Shown here one piece after another: positions 1-4,902 of a stretch of 7,540 bases of DNA. Numbering within the stretch: the stretch's first letter is position 1; the number at the start of each line of letters is the position of its first letter. The notes under the pieces are model-generated. The model had not been told where the DNA came from and ran no database searches. It worked only from the letters and a program-made list of their open reading frames with translations. Both the position numbers and the translations under genes were made by a program. Origin of the DNA: an uncultured Clostridia bacterium (GTDB lineage Bacteria; Bacillota; Clostridia; Christensenellales; Borkfalkiaceae); assembly GCA_934249215.1 (NCBI GenBank), contig CAKQKN010000140.1, positions 1 through 7,540 of the forward strand, read 5' to 3'.

Positions 1-9
1 CTGATTTAT

Positions 10-57
10 CCGTTGACTAACGGCATAAGGTATGCTAAAATAGATATAACGTTATGC
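10..57. repeat. Cluster of short inverted repeats overlapping the hyd promoter
   Basis: Three small perfect dyads are packed here: CCGTT-GACT-AACGG (10-23), which encloses the start of the -35 box; GCATA-AGG-TATGC (23-35) in the spacer; and ATAACGTTAT (46-55) at the presumed transcription start. In addition GCATAA (23-28) is complementary to TTATGC (52-57), so a longer alternative fold or dyad brackets the -10 box. Such positions suit an operator, but none of the dyads matches the Rex site consensus as I remember it (TTGTTAA-N4-TTAACAA), so I do not name a regulator. Confidence 0.4.
13..41 (+). promoter_or_regulatory. Sigma-A-type promoter of the hydCBA operon
   Basis: The -35 box is TTGACT (13-18) and the -10 box is TAAAAT (36-41), separated by 17 bp. 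A TG dinucleotide one base upstream of the -10 (33-34) makes it an extended -10. Transcription would start near position 48, leaving an untranslated leader of about 130 nt before hydC. It is the only good promoter-like match I see ahead of the first gene, and the short downstream gaps imply all three hyd genes are read from it. The boxes are seen directly; activity is inferred. Confidence 0.7.
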
Positions 58-167
58 GATTCTTTATATACTTGAATCAAACCGTTGGCTCAAAGCCGAA
101 AAAATCGGCGGAATCGCACGTTAAACGAGAAACGAGTGCCGCTCTTTGCGGTGCGGAAACATACGTC

Positions 168-173
168 GGAGGA
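168..173 (+). promoter_or_regulatory. Ribosome binding site that fixes the hydC start
   Basis: GGAGGA lies four bases before ATG 178. The same frame is open upstream to a TTG at 85, which would add 31 residues, but that TTG has no Shine-Dalgarno sequence, and the added residues are basic and unlike the NuoE family N-terminus. The ATG at 178 is therefore chosen. Confidence 0.85.
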
Positions 174-177
174 TAAT

Positions 178-672
178 ATGAAAAAAATCAGCAACATCGC
201 GTTTGACGGAACGAAAGAGCAGGAGGCGAAATTAAGAGCCGCTCTTGCGAAACTGAAAAACGTGCCGGGAGGGCTTATGCCCGCAATGCAGCAAGCGCAG
301 GACGTTTACGGTTATCTGCCGAAAGAAGTCCAGCAGATAATTGCCGAAGAAATGGGCGTGTCGCTCGCCGAAGTTTACGGCATAGCGACGTTTTACGCGC
401 AGTTCGCGTTATCGCCGAAAGGGGCGTATAAAGTGGCAGTTTGTCTCGGAACCGCGTGCTACGTCAAGGGCTCGGGCGACATTTTCAACGAACTCGTCAA
501 CATTCTCGGCATCGATAACGGCGGAGTTACCGCGGACAAACGTTTTTCGCTCGACGCCACGCGTTGCATAGGATGTTGCGGACTTGCTCCCGTTATGACC
601 GTGAACGACGAAGTTTACGGAAAGATCACGGCGAAAGACGTGGCGGGAATAATCGAAAAATATAAAGCGTGA
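178..672 (+). CDS. hydC: HydC: NuoE-like [2Fe-2S] subunit of electron-bifurcating [FeFe]-hydrogenase
   Basis: This 164-residue cytoplasmic protein belongs to the NuoE/HydC (24 kDa, thioredoxin-like ferredoxin) family and is of normal length for it. An N-terminal helical part (about 15-75) includes the family-typical stretch AQDVYGYLP and ATFYAQF. The thioredoxin-like domain follows, with the four [2Fe-2S] ligands C89-x4-C94 and C130-x3-C134 inside CLGTAC and CIGCCGLAPV; C133 is an additional cysteine. In HydABC enzymes this subunit sits on HydB and its cluster is part of the electron-transfer network around the flavin. The operon position before hydB and hydA, with only 34 nt to hydB, supports that role over complex I NuoE, since no other nuo genes are present. 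The family is certain from the sequence; bifurcation is inferred from the trimeric arrangement. Confidence 0.93.
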   Translation: MKKISNIAFDGTKEQEAKLRAALAKLKNVPGGLMPAMQQAQDVYGYLPKEVQQIIAEEMGVSLAEVYGIATFYAQFALSPKGAYKVAVCLGTACYVKGSGDIFNELVNILGIDNGGVTADKRFSLDATRCIGCCGLAPVMTVNDEVYGKITAKDVAGIIEKYKA

Positions 673-706
673 GCTCAGGCGGACTAACGAACGGAGGAAT
701 AACCAG

Positions 707-2572
707 ATGAAAACAGTTGACGAACTGAACGTAATGAAAACGAAAAAGGGCGACCTTTTCGCCGCGGGAAAGCATCACGTACTCGTATGCGGGGGAACGG
801 GCTGTACCTCGAACAAATCGATGGAAATCATACGCGTGCTTAACGAAGAAATCGCCGCACGCGGACTTGAAAATAAAGTAAGAGTGGTAATGACCGGGTG
901 TTTCGGACTTTGCGCGAAAGGTCCCATTATGGTAATCTATCCCGAGGGTACTTTCTACCACTCGATTTCGGCTGCCGACGTAAAAGAAATAGTCGAAACG
1001 CATATTCTCGGCGGAAAACCCGTCGACAGACTGCTCCACAGGGAAGCCGACACAGGCGAGATCGTGGACAAACTCGAGGATACCGAGTTTATGAAGAAAC
1101 AGCACAGACTTGCTCTTCATAACTGCGGCGTAATCAATCCCGAATGTATCGAAGAATATGTCGCGCGCGACGGGTATAAGGCGCTTGCAAAAGTCCTTAC
1201 CGAAATGACGCCGCAGGAAGTAATCGACGTAATGCTCGCGAGCGGGCTTCGCGGCAGGGGTGGCGCGGGCTTCCCCACCGGAAGAAAATGGGCTTTTGCG
1301 AGAGCATCGAAGGGCGATATCAAATACGTTTGCTGCAACGCCGACGAGGGCGATCCCGGTGCGTTTATGGACAGATCGGTTCTCGAGGGCGATCCTCACG
1401 TCGTGGTCGAAGCGATGGCCATCGCCGCGTATGCGATCGGAAGCAGCCAAGGTTACGTTTACATAAGAGCTGAATATCCCATCGCCGTTCAGAGATTGCA
1501 AAAAGCGATCGATTCGGCGCGCGAACACGGACTGCTCGGTAAGAACATTTTCGGAACGGACTTCTCGTTCGACCTCGAAATCAGACTGGGCGCGGGTGCG
1601 TTCGTCTGCGGCGAAGAAACCGCGCTTATGACGTCGATCGAGGGCAAACGCGGCGAACCGCGTCCCCGTCCTCCGTTCCCCGCGGTCAAAGGACTTTTCG
1701 GGAAACCGACCATTTTGAATAACGTCGAAACTTACGCCAACGTACCCAAGATCATTCTCAACGGCGCCGAATGGTTCGCGTCGATGGGTACTGAAAAGAG
1801 CAAAGGCACGAAAGTTTTCGCTCTTGGCGGAAAGATCGTCAATACCGGGCTTGTCGAAGTTCCGATGGGCACGACTCTTCGCGAGATCGTGTTCGATATC
1901 GGCGGCGGCATTCCCAACGGCAAGAAATTCAAAGCCGCGCAGACTGGCGGACCTTCGGGCGGTTGTATCCCCGCAGAACACCTCGACATTCCCATCGATT
2001 ACGACAACCTGATCGCGATCGGCTCGATGATGGGTTCGGGCGGACTTATCGTCATGGACGAGGACAACTGTATGGTCGATATCGCCAAGTTCTTCCTCGA
2101 ATTCACCGTTGACGAGTCTTGCGGAAAATGTACGCCTTGCCGCATAGGCAACAAGCGGCTTCTCGAAATGCTCACCAAAGTCACCGAAGGTAAGGCGACG
2201 ATGGAAGATCTCGACGAGATGGAAAAACTTTGCTACTACATAAAGCAGAACTCTCTCTGCGGGCTCGGGCAGACGGCGCCCAACCCCGTGCTTTCCACTC
2301 TGCGCTATTTCAGAAGCGAATACGAAGCGCACGTCAGGGATAAAGTGTGTCCCGCTCACGTTTGCAAACGCCTCGTCAGATTCGAAATCGACAAAGACAA
2401 ATGTATCGGTTGCGGAATGTGTGCGCGTCAGTGTCCCGCGGGCGCTATCGACAGAACCGATTACGTCGCGCCGGGTCATAAACTCGCTTCGATGGCGATC
2501 GACCCCGCGAAGTGCGTGAAGTGCGGCGCTTGCATGTCGGCTTGTAAGTTCAAAGCAATCAATAAGGCGTAA
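707..2572 (+). CDS. hydB: HydB: NuoF-like FMN/NAD(H)-binding subunit of electron-bifurcating [FeFe]-hydrogenase
   Basis: The protein has 621 residues; ATG 707 is preceded by GGAGGA (693-698). Domains in order: an N-terminal thioredoxin-like [2Fe-2S] domain (about 22-105; C28-x4-C33, C65-x3-C69); the NuoF flavin/nucleotide domain with glycine-rich GRGGAGFPTGRKW (183-195), NADEGDPGAFMDRS (211-224) and GAGAFVCGEETAL (295-307); an SLBB-like segment (about 365-450); the NuoF [4Fe-4S] site C472-x2-C475-x2-C478 with C518; and a C-terminal double [4Fe-4S] ferredoxin domain (C566, C569, C572, C576; C603, C606, C609, C613). This is the full HydB layout, longer than complex I NuoF, and the length matches bifurcating hydrogenases. 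HydB is the cytoplasmic site where FMN exchanges electrons with NAD(H) and, in bifurcating enzymes, with ferredoxin. Cysteines C548 and C553 (CPAHVC) lie between the NuoF cluster and the ferredoxin domain; I recall a zinc site near here in solved relatives, but cannot verify the ligands. NAD versus NADP preference cannot be read from the sequence. Confidence 0.94.
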   Translation: MKTVDELNVMKTKKGDLFAAGKHHVLVCGGTGCTSNKSMEIIRVLNEEIAARGLENKVRVVMTGCFGLCAKGPIMVIYPEGTFYHSISAADVKEIVETHILGGKPVDRLLHREADTGEIVDKLEDTEFMKKQHRLALHNCGVINPECIEEYVARDGYKALAKVLTEMTPQEVIDVMLASGLRGRGGAGFPTGRKWAFARASKGDIKYVCCNADEGDPGAFMDRSVLEGDPHVVVEAMAIAAYAIGSSQGYVYIRAEYPIAVQRLQKAIDSAREHGLLGKNIFGTDFSFDLEIRLGAGAFVCGEETALMTSIEGKRGEPRPRPPFPAVKGLFGKPTILNNVETYANVPKIILNGAEWFASMGTEKSKGTKVFALGGKIVNTGLVEVPMGTTLREIVFDIGGGIPNGKKFKAAQTGGPSGGCIPAEHLDIPIDYDNLIAIGSMMGSGGLIVMDEDNCMVDIAKFFLEFTVDESCGKCTPCRIGNKRLLEMLTKVTEGKATMEDLDEMEKLCYYIKQNSLCGLGQTAPNPVLSTLRYFRSEYEAHVRDKVCPAHVCKRLVRFEIDKDKCIGCGMCARQCPAGAIDRTDYVAPGHKLASMAIDPAKCVKCGACMSACKFKAINKA

Positions 2573-2586
2573 GTGGAGAAACGATT

Positions 2587-4314
2587 ATGGTAAACTTGAC
2601 AATAAACAACGTGCCGGTCAGCGTTCCCGAAGGAACTACCGTGCTTGAAGCGGCAAAGAGCGTAGGGATCAAAATACCTACTCTTTGCTATATGAAGTCA
2701 ATTAACGAAATCGGCGCATGCCGCGTCTGCGTCTGCGAAGTCAAGGGCGCGAGAAGTTTCGTTGCCGCCTGCGTCTATCCCGTAAACGAGGGCATGGAAG
2801 TGTTTACCGACACTCCCGCCGTCCGCGAATCGAGAAAAACCACCATCGAACTTCTTCTTTCCAATCATAACAAGTCGTGCCTTTCGTGCGAGAGAAACAT
2901 GAACTGCGAATTGCAGGAACTCGCTTACGAATATAATTGCGACATGAACGCTTTCCAGGGCGAAATGACGCCGTCAGAAAAGGACGAATCCACCGATTAT
3001 CTCGTGAGGGATAACTCAAAGTGCGTTCTCTGCCGCAGATGCGTCGCCACTTGCAAATCCATTCAGCACGTTGCCGTCATCGGAACGAGAAACCGCGGTT
3101 TCGCAACCGATATCGGCTGTGCGTTTAACGAAGAACTTGCCCAAAGTTCGTGCGCCGCTTGCGGACAGTGTATCAACGTTTGTCCGACGGGCGCGCTCCA
3201 TGAAAAGAGCGAGATAGACGACGTCCGCGCCGCTCTCGACGATCCCGAAAAGATCGTTATCGTAGGTGCCGCTCCGTCCGTTCGCGCCGCGCTCGGCGAG
3301 GAATTCGGATATCCCATCGGAACGAACGTCGAGGGTAAGATGAACACCGCATTCAGACTGCTCGGCTTCGACACCGTGTTCGACGTAAACTTCGCCGCCG
3401 ACCTTACCATTATGGAAGAATCGCACGAATTCATTGAACGCGTGACCAAGGGCGAAAAACTCCCGCTCATCACGAGCTGCTCGCCCGGCTGGATAAGATT
3501 TATGGAATATTATTATCCCGAGCTTATCCCGAATATTTCCACCTGCAAATCCCCACAACAGATGTTCGGCGCCACAATCAAGACTTACTACGCCGAAAAA
3601 CTCGGCGTCGAGCCCGAAAAACTTTACGTCGTAAGCGTTATGCCGTGCGTTGCGAAAAAGTTTGAAAAGAACCGCAAGGATCAGGCGGCTGCGGGTTGTA
3701 AGGACGTCGATTCCGTTCTCACGACGAGAGAACTCGCCAAGATGATAAAGAGCAGGGGAATTCTCTTTAACGAACTTCCCGATTCCGATTACGACAGTCC
3801 GCTCGGCGAATACACGGGCGCGGGTGTAATTTTCGGCGCGACGGGCGGCGTTATGGAAGCGGCGCTTCGTACCGCGGTCGAAACCATCACCGGGAAAGAA
3901 CTCGGAAGCGTCGAGTTTGCGCAGGTTCGCGGAACCGAGGGTATCAAGGAAGCGACCTACGACGTGAACGGAATGCAAGTAAGCGTTGCCGTCGCGAGCG
4001 GGCTCGAAAACGCGAAAACCCTCTGCGAGCAGATCAAAAACGGCACTTGCAAATATCAGTTTATCGAGATCATGGCTTGTCCCGGCGGCTGCGTGAACGG
4101 CGGCGGACAGCCCATTCAGTCGGCTTACGTCAGACGCAACGTAGACATAAAGGCTCTCCGTGCGAGCGTGCTTTATAACATCGACTCCGGTAAGAAGATC
4201 AGAAAGAGCCACGAAAACGAATTTATCAAGGCGCTTTATAAGAATTATTTCGGCGAACCCGGAAGCCACAAAGCGCACGAGATATTACATACCACGTACG
4301 TAAACAGAAAATAA
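2587..4314 (+). CDS. hydA: HydA: [FeFe]-hydrogenase catalytic subunit (H-cluster)
   Basis: This 575-residue cytoplasmic enzyme reduces protons to H2 or the reverse. GGAG (2575-2578) lies 8 nt before the ATG, and the gene starts 14 nt after hydB. Domains: plant-type [2Fe-2S] (C34, C45, C48, C62); His-Cys [4Fe-4S] (H94, C98, C101, C107); double [4Fe-4S] (C146, C149, C152, C156; C189, C192, C195, C199); then the H-cluster domain with L1 TSCSPGW (296-302), L2 MPCVAKKFE (352-360) and L3 MACPGGCVNGGGQP (496-509), ending in a small-subunit-like tail (SHENEF, HTTY). Length and numbering follow Clostridium pasteurianum CpI with an offset of one: C298, E278, E281, R285 and S318 fit its proton path. The terminal extra [2Fe-2S] domain of Thermotoga HydA is absent. 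Odd point: S299 occupies the position of a textbook [4Fe-4S] ligand in L1 (TSCCP). The context with HydB and HydC points to a bifurcating group A3 enzyme. Maturation needs HydE, HydF and HydG encoded elsewhere. Confidence 0.95.
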   Translation: MVNLTINNVPVSVPEGTTVLEAAKSVGIKIPTLCYMKSINEIGACRVCVCEVKGARSFVAACVYPVNEGMEVFTDTPAVRESRKTTIELLLSNHNKSCLSCERNMNCELQELAYEYNCDMNAFQGEMTPSEKDESTDYLVRDNSKCVLCRRCVATCKSIQHVAVIGTRNRGFATDIGCAFNEELAQSSCAACGQCINVCPTGALHEKSEIDDVRAALDDPEKIVIVGAAPSVRAALGEEFGYPIGTNVEGKMNTAFRLLGFDTVFDVNFAADLTIMEESHEFIERVTKGEKLPLITSCSPGWIRFMEYYYPELIPNISTCKSPQQMFGATIKTYYAEKLGVEPEKLYVVSVMPCVAKKFEKNRKDQAAAGCKDVDSVLTTRELAKMIKSRGILFNELPDSDYDSPLGEYTGAGVIFGATGGVMEAALRTAVETITGKELGSVEFAQVRGTEGIKEATYDVNGMQVSVAVASGLENAKTLCEQIKNGTCKYQFIEIMACPGGCVNGGGQPIQSAYVRRNVDIKALRASVLYNIDSGKKIRKSHENEFIKALYKNYFGEPGSHKAHEILHTTYVNRK

Positions 4315-4329
4315 TTTTCGGTTAAGGCG

Positions 4330-4348
4330 GCGCCGGAAACTTCGGCGC
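4330..4348 (+). other. GC-rich hairpin just downstream of hydA
   Basis: GCGCCGG (4330-4336) can pair with TCGGCGC (4342-4348) around a 5-nt loop: six Watson-Crick pairs plus one G-T. It starts 16 nt after the hydA stop. No T-run follows, so it is not a standard intrinsic terminator; it could protect the 3' end of the hyd transcript or be incidental. Confidence 0.35.
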
Positions 4349-4437
4349 TCGCCGAAAGACCGAATTAAACGGTTGTCCGTCGCGGCGGCTTTGCCGCAAA
4401 AGATAATCGGAAAAATTTACTGAAAAAGAAGAGAACT

Positions 4438-4464
4438 GCCGCCGGCTTTTTGCCGACGGCTTTT
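4438..4464 (+). terminator. Probable intrinsic terminator of the hyd operon
   Basis: Arms GCCGCCGGC (4438-4446) and GCCGACGGC (4452-4460) form a 9-bp stem with one central mismatch and a TTTTT loop, followed by TTTT (4461-4464). It is preceded by an A-rich stretch. The stem is strong, but the T-tract is short (TTTTCC). It lies 123 nt past the hydA stop and is the best terminator candidate between hydA and the next promoter. Confidence 0.6.
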
Positions 4465-4486
4465 CCGTTGCAAATTTTTCTGCGCG

Positions 4487-4594
4487 GACGGCACCATTGC
4501 CGAGCAAGGCTCGCCCGACGAACTTTACAAACGGAACGAACTTTACGCCCGCATGGTCGATCTCCGGACGAACAGCGGAAACCGGAAAATCTGA
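4487..4594 (+). pseudogene. Orphan C-terminal fragment of an ABC exporter ATP-binding protein
   Basis: This frame encodes 35 residues and then TGA (4592-4594). It starts DGTIAEQGSPDELYKRN and continues ELYARMVDL, ending RTNSGNRKI. This is the usual tail of MsbA-type permease-ATPase exporters after the H-loop: D-G-x-I-x-E-x-G-(S/T)-x-x-E-L and then L-Y-x-x-(M/L)-x-x-L. Upstream in the same frame the translation (RRLFRCKFFCA) is not ABC-like and runs through the terminator hairpin, and no Walker or signature motifs occur anywhere in the window. I read it as the 3' remnant of a gene whose body was lost or replaced. It has no in-frame stop or frameshift, so the event may be recent. The short length leaves some chance of coincidence. 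No start codon with a ribosome binding site is present, so it is unlikely to be expressed. Confidence 0.55.
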
Positions 4595-4653
4595 CGTTAC
4601 GCGGATCAAAATCGCAGGGTCGGCAAAACGCCGCATGATAAAAACCCGCCTAT

Positions 4654-4708
4654 AAGCCCGTTATCGACAATTTGACAAAATTTACACTTAACAGTTGACA
4701 ACGGGCTT
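4654..4708. repeat. Long imperfect inverted repeat overlapping the lipoprotein promoter
   Basis: AAGCCCGTTATCGAC (4654-4668) is complementary to GTTGACAACGGGCTT (4694-4708): 13 of 15 Watson-Crick pairs, one G-T and one mismatch, with 25 nt between. The right arm contains the -35 box TTGACA, and the loop carries a second TTGACA (4672-4677) and a TTAACA (4688-4693). No T-run follows on the + strand. Candidate uses are a looped or two-site operator, or a fold in read-through RNA from upstream. Confidence 0.45.
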
Positions 4709-4723
4709 TCAATGGGTTATAAT
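4695..4723 (+). promoter_or_regulatory. Consensus sigma-A promoter of the lipoprotein gene
   Basis: The -35 box TTGACA (4695-4700) and the -10 box TATAAT (4718-4723) are both perfect, with the optimal 17-bp spacer. Transcription would begin near 4730, giving an untranslated leader of about 170 nt. Such a full match suggests high basal activity or a promoter held down by a regulator; the dyad over the -35 fits the latter. Confidence 0.85.
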
Positions 4724-4729
4724 TCTAAC

Positions 4730-4902
4730 ACAAATACAATAAGTGAAAACTGCGACCAAAGTCCTTGGCAAAAAGACGGGCGACTGTGTTTGTGCGCTAT
4801 CGGCGGAAAAAAGAAGGAGCATAGGAATTTCGTTCCTTATTCGTTGCCGCCTGCGTTTTTAGCCGAAGAAAAACGAAAGCACGTTTCACTTAAGGAGGTA
4901 AC
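4730..4902 (+). promoter_or_regulatory. Leader of the lipoprotein mRNA with small hairpins and strong Shine-Dalgarno
   Basis: The leader holds AGGAA-TTTCG-TTCCT (4823-4837) and CGTTTTT (4854-4860) pairing with AAAAACG (4869-4875) over an 8-nt loop. AAACG (4871-4875) can instead pair with CGTTT (4882-4886), so the last two stems exclude each other. AAGGAGGT (4892-4899) is a near-perfect Shine-Dalgarno ending close to ATG 4903 and is not inside either stem. I recognise no known riboswitch class. An open frame from ATG 4712 runs through this leader, but it begins inside the promoter and is not a gene. Confidence 0.4.

Noticed and set aside
85..177. A 31-residue N-terminal extension of hydC from TTG 85
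   Set aside because: There is no Shine-Dalgarno before it, the sequence is not NuoE-like, and a well-placed GGAGGA serves the ATG at 178.
626..2479. A 617-residue open frame on the minus strand opposite hydB
   Set aside because: Its codons are in exact register with hydB codons, so it stays open simply because hydB almost never uses TTA, CTA or TCA. The predicted protein has no recognisable motif, while hydB is unmistakable.
3016..4278. A 420-residue minus-strand open frame opposite hydA
   Set aside because: Same codon-register effect as opposite hydB; it shows no motifs and no ribosome binding site that I can see.
4385..4397. Hairpin GCGGC-TTT-GCCGC as a terminator
   Set aside because: It is followed by AAAAGA on the + strand and has no T-run on either strand; the hairpin at 4438-4464 is the better candidate.
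4322..4636. A 104-residue minus-strand open frame in the intergenic region
   Set aside because: It runs across the terminator hairpin and the ABC fragment on the other strand, has no recognisable motif, and its start lacks a clear ribosome binding site.
4450..4638. A 62-residue plus-strand open frame in the intergenic region
   Set aside because: It starts inside the terminator hairpin and is a shadow of the neighbouring frame that encodes the ABC tail.
4730..4850. A possible cyclic-di-GMP or guanidine riboswitch suggested by GGCAAAAAGACGGGCGAC
   Set aside because: Only short pieces resemble those classes; the conserved core order and paired helices of both are missing.
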